Below the pieces are notes generated by a model. The model worked only from the letters and a program-made list of their open reading frames with translations. It did no database searches and was not told the origin of the DNA. Shown piece after piece: positions 1 to 6,232 of a DNA stretch of 11,421 nucleotides. Location: NCBI GenBank assembly GCA_023250495.1, contig JAHFAP010000089.1, positions 1-11,421 on the forward strand. Reading direction: 5' to 3'. A program made the position numbers and the translations under genes. The stretch is from Deltaproteobacteria bacterium. Lineage in GTDB: Bacteria > Desulfobacterota > Binatia > UBA9968. Each line of letters starts with the position of its first letter. Positions within the stretch are counted from its first letter, which is position 1.

Positions 1-107
1 GTGCTTTCTGTGGGCTCTTTGGGTTCTCAAAAGCGGGTCGGCGGAAGGTCGCCGGGGGCAAATTTGATTTCTCAGTGGCTGACCCTCAAAAGGAACTTCC
101 TATCATT
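1..107. repeat. Long direct repeat, copy 1 (truncated by or starting at the window edge)
   Basis: This stretch matches 4914-5021 in the same orientation. By eye the only differences are one G in a G-run (5 here, 6 in the other copy) and one T/A substitution at position 101. The left limit is unknown because the window starts inside the match. The right limit lies within a few bases of 107, where the sequence turns into ABC permease coding sequence. Inside the repeat, CTCAAAAG occurs twice (26-33 and 85-92), and there is a small stem CGGCG/CGCCG (39-43 with 50-54). In the frame of the downstream permease it holds two TGA stops (65-67, 80-82), so it is not part of that gene. It could be an insertion-sequence end, a MITE-like relic or another dispersed repeat. 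No transposase gene is visible. Confidence 0.9.
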
Positions 108-529
108 TTGGGCTCGGCGCTCCGGCCAAGATTGCGGTCGTTTTCCTGAGCGGCGTCTTCCCGGTGTTTATGAATACGTTCAGCGGCGTGCGCACAGTAA
201 GTGCCAGCCTCGTGGACGGAGGACGGGTCTACGGGGCGGGGGAGGGAAAAATCTTTACAAAAATAATCGTACCCGCTGCCCTTCCTTTCATCATGGCCGG
301 GGTGCGGCTGGCGGTGGGACGGGCCCTCATCGGGATCATCACAGCCGAGATGTTCACCGCCGTGACGGGCATGGGGGCCTTGCTCATTCGCTACTCCAGC
401 GCCTTCGCGACGGACAAGTTCTTCGTTCCGGTCATTTTTCTCGCCCTACTCGGAGTACTTCTCAGCGGCGCCGTGGAAGGGCTGCAGAATCGCTTGGCAC
501 CCTGGAAAGAGACCGAGAGAGCGCTGTGA
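108..529 (+). pseudogene. 5'-truncated ABC transporter permease (NitT/TauT type), C-terminal half only
   Basis: From about position 110 one frame reads GLGAPAKIAVVFLSGVFPVF and runs to TGA at 527-529, giving about 140 residues. This is the C-terminal half of a binding-protein-dependent permease of the SsuC/TauC kind, whose members usually have 250-270 residues. The cytoplasmic EAA loop that docks on the ATPase is present (YGAGEGKIFTKIIVPAALP), followed by two hydrophobic segments. The N-terminal half is missing, and upstream of the junction lies the long direct repeat with stops in this frame. A GTG at 164 could start a 121-residue product, but that would lack the first membrane segments. No ATPase or receptor gene sits beside it. 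I infer a gene broken by a repeat-associated rearrangement and probably not functional. Confidence 0.8.
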
Positions 530-554
530 AGGGAGTCATAAATCCGCTCCCTTT
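529..554 (+). terminator. Possible terminator hairpin after the permease fragment
   Basis: AAGGGAG (529-535) pairs perfectly with CTCCCTT (547-553) across an 11-nt loop, and the last A of the permease stop codon is the first base of the stem. Only a short T-run (552-554) follows, so intrinsic termination would be weak. Confidence 0.4.
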
Positions 555-579
555 CAGCTTGGCCTAGCGCTCTTGGTTC

Positions 580-610
580 TTGACGCGGGTGGAGTGATGT
601 GGAATACGAT
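580..610 (+). promoter_or_regulatory. Weak candidate promoter for the enolase/TTT operon
   Basis: TTGACG (580-585) and TACGAT (605-610) resemble sigma-70 -35 and -10 boxes, but their 19-nt spacing is longer than optimal. It lies 22 nt before the ATG at 633. It is the best box pair I could find in the 103-nt gap. Confidence 0.25.
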
Positions 611-632
611 TCATCGCTGAGGGGAAAGGCTC

Positions 633-1724
633 ATGAAAATCACTCGCATCGAGGCAACCAGCCACCGTGTCCCGGCAAAGGTGCCGCTGCTGCATGAACC
701 GATCATGCGCGAGATCGTTTTTGTCCGGGTGGAGACGGACGCCGGTGTGACGGGGTACGGCCTTACGGGACCGATCCAGCGTTTCGCCGTGCGAGAGTTC
801 ATCAACCGCGAGATCGCCCCGCTGCTCATAGGCAAAGACCCGTTGGCAACAGAGCGCCATTGGTATGACCTGTTTTATCGGCTGAACCCCAGGGCTCAAA
901 CCGGCGCCTGGTCCTCCGGCGTCAGCGCGGTCGACATCGCGCTGTGGGACATAAAAGGAAAACAGCTCAAGCAGCCGGTATGGCGCCTCCTGGGTGGATA
1001 CAGTGCCACCGTTCCTGCTTACATCACCTTCGGCTTATTGGAGTACAGCCGGGAGCAGCTCGTGGAGGTGGCGAAACAATTCATAGCTCAAGGGCACGAC
1101 AAGCTTAAAATGGTGGTGGGCATCAACGGCGCCCAGGACCCGGCCGAGGATGCCGCCCGCGTGCGTGCGCTGCGCGAGGCGGTGGGCGATAAGGTTGAGC
1201 TGATGGTGGATGCCAACTACCTCTTTGCATTTCCTTACGCTTTGGAATTGGCCAAGCGCATTGAGCCCTACGAAATCAAGTGGTTCGAGGAACCCGTTTA
1301 CGGCAACGACGCCCGGCTCCTGGCGAATCTCCGCCGCCAGACCCGGATCCCCATCTCTGCCGGCCAAAACGAGGGACACAAGTGGCGCCACCGCGAGCTC
1401 CTGGTGCATGAGGCGGTGGACATCCTTCAGCCCAACGTCGTCTATGTCGGAGGTTACACGGAAGCTGTGAAAGTCGCCGCTATGGCGCAATCCTACAACC
1501 TGCCGATTGCCAACGGCGGCGGCTGGCCGCACCACAACATGCACCTGATCGCGGGCGTGGCCAACGGCTGGCGCGTGGAGTTTCACGTGCCGATGTGGGT
1601 GACTGGCGAGATGGTCTATCGCGATACGCCAAAGCCGGTGCGCGGAACGGTTACATTGACTGAGCGGCCCGGTCTGGGGCTCGAGCCGAACGAAGAGGCG
1701 CTTAAAGATACTCGGGAGCCGTAA
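633..1724 (+). CDS. Enolase-superfamily enzyme (mandelate racemase/muconate lactonizing type)
   Basis: This 363-residue protein has the two-domain enolase-superfamily layout: an N-terminal capping domain (about 1-120) and a (beta/alpha)7beta barrel. Family members abstract a proton alpha to a carboxylate and then dehydrate, racemise or cycloisomerise an acid. A KxK motif (K157, K159) ends the second barrel strand. Metal ligands are D193 (MVDAN) and E219 (WFEEP). The third-ligand segment reads AGQNEGHKW, with Q245 where GE is usual and E247 two residues later. N268 (QPNVVYVGG) sits where mandelate racemase has the Asp of its His-Asp dyad. I therefore do not assign a substrate; acid-sugar dehydratase or epimerase are the general options. 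The start has a purine-rich site (GAGGGGAAAGG) just upstream. The gene is first in an operon with a carboxylate transporter, which fits a role in converting the imported acid. Confidence 0.9.
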   Translation: MKITRIEATSHRVPAKVPLLHEPIMREIVFVRVETDAGVTGYGLTGPIQRFAVREFINREIAPLLIGKDPLATERHWYDLFYRLNPRAQTGAWSSGVSAVDIALWDIKGKQLKQPVWRLLGGYSATVPAYITFGLLEYSREQLVEVAKQFIAQGHDKLKMVVGINGAQDPAEDAARVRALREAVGDKVELMVDANYLFAFPYALELAKRIEPYEIKWFEEPVYGNDARLLANLRRQTRIPISAGQNEGHKWRHRELLVHEAVDILQPNVVYVGGYTEAVKVAAMAQSYNLPIANGGGWPHHNMHLIAGVANGWRVEFHVPMWVTGEMVYRDTPKPVRGTVTLTERPGLGLEPNEEALKDTREP

Positions 1725-1742
1725 GTTATAGTGTCGGCTCCC
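1714..1742 (+). promoter_or_regulatory. Intercistronic inverted repeat around the enolase-gene stop codon
   Basis: GGGAGCCG (1714-1721) is exactly complementary to CGGCTCCC (1735-1742). The 13-nt loop begins with the TAA stop of the preceding gene. The right arm contains CTCC, which could instead pair with the GGAG(G) ribosome-binding site of the next gene at 1751-1755. The two pairings exclude each other, so this could tune translation of the receptor gene or protect the mRNA end. No T-run follows, so it does not look like an intrinsic terminator. Confidence 0.5.
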
Positions 1743-1748
1743 TCATAC

Positions 1749-1755
1749 AAGGAGG
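1749..1755 (+). promoter_or_regulatory. Shine-Dalgarno site that fixes the receptor-gene start
   Basis: AAGGAGG lies 8 nt before the ATG at 1764. This favours that start over the in-frame GTG at 1731, which has no comparable site and would put extra residues ahead of the signal peptide. Confidence 0.8.
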
Positions 1756-1763
1756 AAAGTACG

Positions 1764-2738
1764 ATGCGGACACTGAGACGGAGCATCCTGGTTAGCCTGA
1801 GTTTATTATTGGTCCTCGCCATCCCCGGCGGCGCCTTCCCTGCCAGTTTTCCTGATAAGCCGATAGAGTTCACGGTCCCGTTTGCAGCGGGCGGCGGCAG
1901 CGATATCATGGCGCGCACGATCGCTGCGATCATAGAGAAGGAGAAGATCCTGCCGCAGCCGCTCGTGGTCGTGAACCGGCCGGGGGCCTCCGGCGTCCTC
2001 GGCTATATGCACGTGGGGCAGAAAACCGGTGACCCCTACGCGCTCACCACGGCCACGAACTCCTTCATCATCCAGCCGCTCCTCGGTAAAATGAAGCTGG
2101 ACTACCGTGACTACACGCTGGTGGGCGGGCTCGCGCTCGATGAGTTCGTCCTGGTTGTCCCCGCGAACTCTCCCCATCGCACCGTGCGTGATCTGATTGA
2201 TGCCGCGCGCCGGGCGCCGAAGAACGTGAAGATCGGTGGCTCGAGCGCGCCGAGCATCGACTCGATCATCACCTACTTGTTAGAGAAAGCGACCGGAGTG
2301 CAGCTTAACTTTATCGCCTTCAAGAGCGGCGGCGAGGTGATGACGAACCTTCTGGGGAGCCATATCGACGTCGCCTCGGCAAATCCCGGAGAGGCACTGA
2401 CGCAAATCCAGGCGAAAAAGGCGCGGGTGCTGGCCGCCGCGAGCAGCAAGCGCCTGGCGAGCCTTCCGGACGCGCCAACGCTACGCGAGTTGGGCATCGA
2501 CGTTGTCGTAACCCAATGGCGCGGGGTCGCGGCGCCGAAGGGTCTCCCGAAGGAGGCCGAAGCGGTGCTGGTCTCTGCCTTCAAGCGGTTGTCGGATTCC
2601 AAGATGTGGCAAGAGAAGTATCTCGCAGAGAATAATCTCACTCCATACTACCTTGCCCCAGAGGAATTTCGCCGCTACCTTGAAGCTGACGCACAAAGCA
2701 CACGCCAGATCCTCAAGGAGATGGATCTGATCAAGTAA
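1764..2738 (+). CDS. tctC: Tripartite tricarboxylate transporter substrate-binding protein (TctC/Bug family)
   Basis: This is the periplasmic receptor of a tripartite tricarboxylate transporter, which captures a carboxylated solute and hands it to the TctA/TctB membrane pair. The 324-residue protein starts with a signal peptide: MRTLRRS, a hydrophobic core to about residue 20, and a likely cut near residues 24-28 (GAFPAS). The mature protein opens with the family hallmark FPDKPIEFTVPFAAGGGSD (29-47). Later segments (NRPGASG; the final EFRRYLEADAQSTRQILKEM) and the length also fit Bug receptors. It follows the enolase-superfamily gene by 39 nt and precedes tctB by 11 nt, so one mRNA is likely. 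The ligand cannot be read from the sequence; Bug proteins are known to bind many organic acids. The tctC symbol refers to the family and does not imply citrate as ligand. Confidence 0.93.
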   Translation: MRTLRRSILVSLSLLLVLAIPGGAFPASFPDKPIEFTVPFAAGGGSDIMARTIAAIIEKEKILPQPLVVVNRPGASGVLGYMHVGQKTGDPYALTTATNSFIIQPLLGKMKLDYRDYTLVGGLALDEFVLVVPANSPHRTVRDLIDAARRAPKNVKIGGSSAPSIDSIITYLLEKATGVQLNFIAFKSGGEVMTNLLGSHIDVASANPGEALTQIQAKKARVLAAASSKRLASLPDAPTLRELGIDVVVTQWRGVAAPKGLPKEAEAVLVSAFKRLSDSKMWQEKYLAENNLTPYYLAPEEFRRYLEADAQSTRQILKEMDLIK

Positions 2739-2749
2739 GAAGGGGTGGT

Positions 2750-3199
2750 ATGTCGCCGGCCGCGACCAGACGCCTTCCAGGGCTCATTGTCCTTACTCTT
2801 GGGATCACTGCATCCGTGCTCGCCCACCGGCTGCCGGCGCAAACCGGCTTTGGCCTGGGCCCGGCGTTCCTCCCTTTCTGGACCGGGCTCCTTCTTGCCG
2901 CATGCGGCCTCTGGCTATGTGTAAGACTTGATGAGAACGCAGAAGTCTCCTGGCCGGGCTACCACGGCATGGCGCGTGCGGGGGTTGGGTTTGTCATCCT
3001 CCTGTTCTACACGCTTGCGCTTGAGCCGCTTGGCTACCTCCTGAGCACCGCCGGGTTTCTTGTGGGCGGGATGTTGCTGTTAGAACCCAAGCGGCCGCTC
3101 TGGGCGCTCTTCCTCGGAATCGCGAGCGCATCATTTCTCATCCTCATCTTCCGCATTTGGCTGCGCGTGCCGCTTCCTGGCGGCCTCGTAGGCTGGTAA
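2750..3199 (+). CDS. tctB: Tripartite tricarboxylate transporter small membrane subunit (TctB family)
   Basis: This 149-residue, highly hydrophobic protein should have four membrane segments, at about residues 9-24, 37-58, 75-97 and 117-138. That is the size and layout of TctB, the poorly conserved small subunit that works with TctA in the inner membrane. The N-terminal segment (GLIVLTLGITASVLA) and the GLGPAFLPFWTGLLLAACGL stretch are typical: TctB proteins have a G-P-x-x-F/W-P pattern between segments 1 and 2. The assignment rests on this and on its place between tctC and tctA, with 11-nt gaps on both sides. A purine-rich site (AGAAGGGG) precedes the ATG at 2750. Confidence 0.88.
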   Translation: MSPAATRRLPGLIVLTLGITASVLAHRLPAQTGFGLGPAFLPFWTGLLLAACGLWLCVRLDENAEVSWPGYHGMARAGVGFVILLFYTLALEPLGYLLSTAGFLVGGMLLLEPKRPLWALFLGIASASFLILIFRIWLRVPLPGGLVGW

Positions 3200-3210
3200 G
3201 AGACTCAGCT

Positions 3211-4725
3211 ATGGAGGTTGTCTCCAGTCTCCTCTCGGGATTCGCCATCGCGCTTCAGCCGCTCAACCTCGTTTACTGTTTTCTCGGCGTCCTGGCCGGG
3301 ACACTGATCGGTGTGCTCCCGGGTATAGGGCCGGTTGCGGGCGTCGCCATGCTCATCCCCTTCTCTTTCGGGATGAGCGCAACCACGGCCATGATCATGA
3401 TGGCCGGAATTTACTACGGGGCGATGTACGGTGGCTCGACGACGTCCATTTTGGTCAATCTTCCAGGCGAATCTGCCTCTGTGGTGACCTGCCTCGACGG
3501 CTACGCCCTTGCCCGGCAGGGACGCGCGGGCGCCGCGCTGGGAATGGCGGCGTTCGCTTCGTTCATCGCCGGCACAGTGGGGGTTGTCGGACTCATGCTG
3601 TTGGCCCAGCCCGTAGCGGCCCTCGGACTGCGCTTCGGGCCGCCTGAGACCTTCGCGCTCACATTCCTCGCGCTCACGCTCGTCACCGGCCTGGTCGGCG
3701 CGTCGCCGGCGAAGGGAATCGCGGCAGCCGCCTTTGGCATGCTCCTCGGAATGGTGGGGCTCGATCCCATGTCCTCAGATGAGCGCTTTACTTTCGGCGC
3801 GCTCCATCTCGCTGATGGCCTCTCATTCATCAGCGTATCGGTCGGGCTGTTCGCGGTGGCCGAGGTGCTGGAAAGCGTAGAGCGCAATGAGCGCATCACG
3901 CTCTACAAGGAGCGCATCTCGAATCTTTTGCCGACGGCGGCAGACTGGCTCGCCTCGCGCGGCGCGCTCTGGCGCGGCACGGTGGTGGGGTTCCTGGTAG
4001 GCGTGCTTCCCGGCGCCGGCGCGACCATCGCGTCGATGCTCGCTTACGCGCTCGAGCGGCGCGTCTCCCGCCATCCGGAGCGGTTCGGTCACGGTGCGAT
4101 CGAAGGCGTTGCGGCGCCGGAGGGAGCGAACAACGCCGCCACTGCGGGTGCGCTCGTACCGCTTCTCACTCTTGGTATCCCCGGCTCCGGGACAACGGCG
4201 GTCATGTTGGGAGCCCTAATGATTCACGGGCTGCGTCCTGGGCCGCTGCTCTTCGAGCAGCACCCTGACTTCGTGTGGGGGGTGATCGCCAGCATGTACG
4301 TGGGAAACGTTTTGCTTCTGATCCTCAATCTGCCGCTTGTGGGTTTATGGGCCCGGCTTCTGCGCGTGCCTCAGAGTGTGCTGCTGCCGCTGATTATGTC
4401 CTTCTCCGTGACCGGAGTCTTCGCGGTCAACAACAGCGTAACCGAAGTGGGTGTGATGCTGGTCTTCGGCGTGGTTGGCTACGCGATGCGCAAGGGCGGT
4501 TTTCCCGCCGCGCCGGTCGTGCTCGCGCTCGTGCTCACGCCGCTGATGGAGACGGCGCTCCAGCAGTCGCTCCAGATGTCGCATGGTTCTTTCGCTATCT
4601 TCTTCACGCGTCCGATCGCAGCGACGCTCGTAGTGGTGGGGCTTGCCTCGCTGGCGCTGCCGGCCGTGCGCGGCGTGGCGCGGTGGCTCCGCCCGCCGCC
4701 TGTCGGCACCCAGCCCGGATTCTAG
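3211..4725 (+). CDS. tctA: Tripartite tricarboxylate transporter large membrane subunit (TctA family)
   Basis: This is the channel-forming subunit of the secondary transporter, which uses an ion gradient and the TctC receptor to import a carboxylate. From ATG 3211 it has 504 residues, the usual TctA length, with about 12 hydrophobic segments. Both family repeats are clear. The N-terminal one has GVLPGIGPVAG (34-44) and YGAMYGGSTTSILVNLPGE (69-87). The second half has GVLPGAGATIASM (about 264-276), then PEGANNAATAGALVPLLTLG and a GSGTTAVMLGAL stretch. An in-frame ATG at 3157 would add 18 polar, Arg-rich residues and overlap tctB, so I chose 3211, which sits 11 nt after the tctB stop. Its ribosome-binding site is weak (AAGAGA), so coupling to tctB translation is likely. 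It is the last gene of the operon. Confidence 0.95.
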   Translation: MEVVSSLLSGFAIALQPLNLVYCFLGVLAGTLIGVLPGIGPVAGVAMLIPFSFGMSATTAMIMMAGIYYGAMYGGSTTSILVNLPGESASVVTCLDGYALARQGRAGAALGMAAFASFIAGTVGVVGLMLLAQPVAALGLRFGPPETFALTFLALTLVTGLVGASPAKGIAAAAFGMLLGMVGLDPMSSDERFTFGALHLADGLSFISVSVGLFAVAEVLESVERNERITLYKERISNLLPTAADWLASRGALWRGTVVGFLVGVLPGAGATIASMLAYALERRVSRHPERFGHGAIEGVAAPEGANNAATAGALVPLLTLGIPGSGTTAVMLGALMIHGLRPGPLLFEQHPDFVWGVIASMYVGNVLLLILNLPLVGLWARLLRVPQSVLLPLIMSFSVTGVFAVNNSVTEVGVMLVFGVVGYAMRKGGFPAAPVVLALVLTPLMETALQQSLQMSHGSFAIFFTRPIAATLVVVGLASLALPAVRGVARWLRPPPVGTQPGF

Positions 4726-4913
4726 CTATCCCGCCCGCTTACCAAATAACCAACGCTTACGCGAACACTGCGTTGATATTCCCAATTAATTTAGCTCCTC
4801 CATACCCCGGGGCGGAGAAAATGTCCAGCCCTGTCTGGAAGCTGCTCCCCAAGTTGACATAACGCTACCTTATCGGATATTGTCCCAGCCAAGTTGGAGA
4901 CGTGGGCCAGTCG
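4726..4913. other. Gene-free stretch between tctA and the second long repeat
   Basis: I see no credible gene in these 188 nt. The stretch is more AT-rich than its surroundings. It holds a weak inverted repeat AACGC/GCGTT near 4751-4773, a CCCCGGGG palindrome near 4806, a near-repeat of CCAAGTTG (4849-4856 and 4889-4896), and the promoter-like pair at 4854-4883. No convincing terminator for the TTT operon is present. Confidence 0.6.
4854..4883 (+). promoter_or_regulatory. Candidate sigma-70 promoter reading into the second long repeat
   Basis: A perfect -35 box TTGACA (4854-4859) is followed after 18 nt by TATTGT (4878-4883), which matches the -10 consensus at four of six positions. A transcript would start near 4890, cross the repeat and run antisense into the 3' end of the minus-strand ornithine cyclodeaminase-like gene. 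No plus-strand gene lies directly downstream. Confidence 0.4.
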
Positions 4914-5021
4914 GTGCTTTCTGTGGGCTCTTTGGGTTCTCAAAAGCGGGTCGGCGGAAGGTCGCCGGGGGGCAAATTTGATTTCTCAGTGGCTGACCCT
5001 CAAAAGGAACTTCCAATCATT
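4914..5021. repeat. Long direct repeat, copy 2
   Basis: This copy matches 1-107 in the same orientation, with one extra G and one substitution. It ends 3 nt before the stop codon of the minus-strand gene at 5025, so copy 2 adjoins an apparently intact gene end while copy 1 adjoins a broken gene. Together the copies bracket the enolase/TTT operon. The pattern GGGGGGCAAATTTGATTTC then GGCTGACCC vaguely recalls the repeated non-coding ends of IS21-family elements; that is an impression from memory, not an identification. Confidence 0.9.
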
Positions 5022-5024
5022 CGT

Positions 5025-6113
5025 TCAGTCCCTGATATCTTGCAGAAACCATTCCGTCGGAATCTCGCGGCCGAGCCCCTTTTCCTTGGCCAGCTGATAG
5101 ACCCGGCCGGCGCAGGCGGCGAACTGAAGCCCCTGGGTGCCGGCGTTGATAAAAAAAGTAATCTGCCTTGGGCTGGTTCGTCCGGGAACTTTTCCCGCCT
5201 TGAGCTCCATGAAATATTTGAAAAAGTCGCCGCGGTAGTTGTCCACTGTGGGATTGGGAATTCGCGCCCGCTCTTCGGGCTGGCCGGCTATGTAGCCAAC
5301 ATTTCCATGCAGCCGGATCATTCCTTCGTCCATAGTCTCGACCGTATTCCGGCCCAGTTTGATCGACAGGTCGCAGCGCTGGACGACTCGCGGCCCGATC
5401 TCGCAGGCGCGCACGCAGGTGATGTGTGCCCCTTCTTCCAGCCACTCAGGCTCGTCGAAGACCGTCCGCGTCGAGTCGGTGCATGCCGCGACGATGTGGG
5501 CGCCGCGCACGACCGATTCGCGATCGCCGACCGCCTCCACGGGAATCCCCAGCTTGCCGCTCATCTCTTTCGCGTAGGCCTCGCGATGGGCCTGGGTCGG
5601 ACTATAAACCTTTACTTTATTTAACTTGCGCACCTCATTGAAGGCCAAAAGATAGCTGCGCGCCATGCCGCCGGAGCCGAAGATCCCCACCACCGAGGCG
5701 TCCGAACGAGAGAGATACTTGGCCCCAAGTCCGGCGCACCCACCCACGCGCAGGTGCTGCAAAAGACCGTCGTTGATGATGGCCAGCGGCTCGCCGTTTC
5801 GCACGCTGAAGACCATGACCAAACCGCAATAGGTTCCCGGCCGGATGCAGTACTTCTCTTCCGTTATGCCGTCGGGCCAGTGAATGATGTCCGACTTCAT
5901 CCGAATCGCGAAGACGCCGATCTTGCGGCTCGCCCCTTCCATCGTCCCCCACCGGTAATAGCCGTCCGGTCGCTCGCACGGAACCCACACATCCAGCCGC
6001 GGCCGGTAGACCGCGTCGCCTTTCAGCAGATCGTCGTAGCCGACCTCCAGCGCCTCGAGACAGCTCTTCATGTCGAAGAGCTGCTCCACTTCCTTGTTGT
6101 TGATCAAAAGCAT
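5025..6113 (-). CDS. Ornithine cyclodeaminase/mu-crystallin family protein
   Basis: This 362-residue NAD(P)-dependent protein belongs to the family that includes ornithine cyclodeaminase, alanine dehydrogenase of the archaeal type, ketimine reductases and opine-type synthases. The Rossmann nucleotide-binding loop is VVGIFGSGGMA (141-151). Other family features are the YRPRLDVW segment (36-43), the conserved Lys in RMKSD (K73), NGEPLAIINDGLLQHLRVGG (106-125) and the C-terminal segment ending in LAKEKGLGREIPTEW (341-355). The usual RTAA stretch before the Rossmann fold reads RVGG here, so a standard ornithine cyclodeaminase activity should not be assumed. The start at 6113 is chosen because GGAGGT lies just upstream; a longer in-frame reading to 6218 runs through an A/T-rich spacer. 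It is divergent from the FAH gene and ends 3 nt from repeat copy 2. The substrate is unknown. Confidence 0.88.
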   Translation of the reverse strand: MLLINNKEVEQLFDMKSCLEALEVGYDDLLKGDAVYRPRLDVWVPCERPDGYYRWGTMEGASRKIGVFAIRMKSDIIHWPDGITEEKYCIRPGTYCGLVMVFSVRNGEPLAIINDGLLQHLRVGGCAGLGAKYLSRSDASVVGIFGSGGMARSYLLAFNEVRKLNKVKVYSPTQAHREAYAKEMSGKLGIPVEAVGDRESVVRGAHIVAACTDSTRTVFDEPEWLEEGAHITCVRACEIGPRVVQRCDLSIKLGRNTVETMDEGMIRLHGNVGYIAGQPEERARIPNPTVDNYRGDFFKYFMELKAGKVPGRTSPRQITFFINAGTQGLQFAACAGRVYQLAKEKGLGREIPTEWFLQDIRD

Positions 6114-6116
6114 AAC

Positions 6117-6122
6117 ACCTCC
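6117..6122 (-). promoter_or_regulatory. Shine-Dalgarno site that fixes the cyclodeaminase-like gene start
   Basis: On the minus strand GGAGGT is followed by GTT and then ATG (6113). It is a strong site and rules against the 35-residue N-terminal extension open upstream. Confidence 0.75.
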
Positions 6123-6170
6123 GACTCTCGTCTTAACTAAATGGCCAAAGAAAAAAAAGCAAGAGAGACA

Positions 6171-6199
6171 TTGACTTTTGCGCGTCATGAAGCAATGAT
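6171..6199 (+). promoter_or_regulatory. Candidate sigma-70 promoter for the FAH-family gene
   Basis: TTGACT (6171-6176), a 17-nt spacer and AATGAT (6194-6199) give a reasonable -35/-10 pair in the divergent spacer. They lie about 33 nt ahead of the GTG start at 6233. I found no matching pair on the other strand for the divergent gene. Confidence 0.45.
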
Positions 6200-6232
6200 A
6201 AGCCCGTTTTTCATACATGGGAGGGTGGCAAC

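Noticed and set aside
1..567. 188-codon frame from the first base through the repeat and permease fragment
   Set aside because: It runs in a different frame from the recognisable permease sequence and gives an Arg/Gly-rich product without known features.
4751..4773. AACGC/GCGTT inverted repeat as a terminator for the TTT operon
   Set aside because: A 5-bp stem with a 13-nt loop and no T-run is too weak to call.
4902..5624. Open plus-strand reading frame that starts in repeat copy 2 and runs 240 codons
   Set aside because: It is antisense to the well-supported cyclodeaminase-like gene, shows no family features and has no ribosome-binding site.
6114..6218. 35-residue N-terminal extension of the cyclodeaminase-like protein
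   Set aside because: It reads through the divergent spacer (poly-Phe from an A-run) and ignores the strong GGAGGT site before ATG 6113.
6114..6232. Minus-strand promoter for the cyclodeaminase-like gene in the divergent spacer
   Set aside because: The best -35-like box (TTGCTT) has no acceptable -10 partner at normal spacing.
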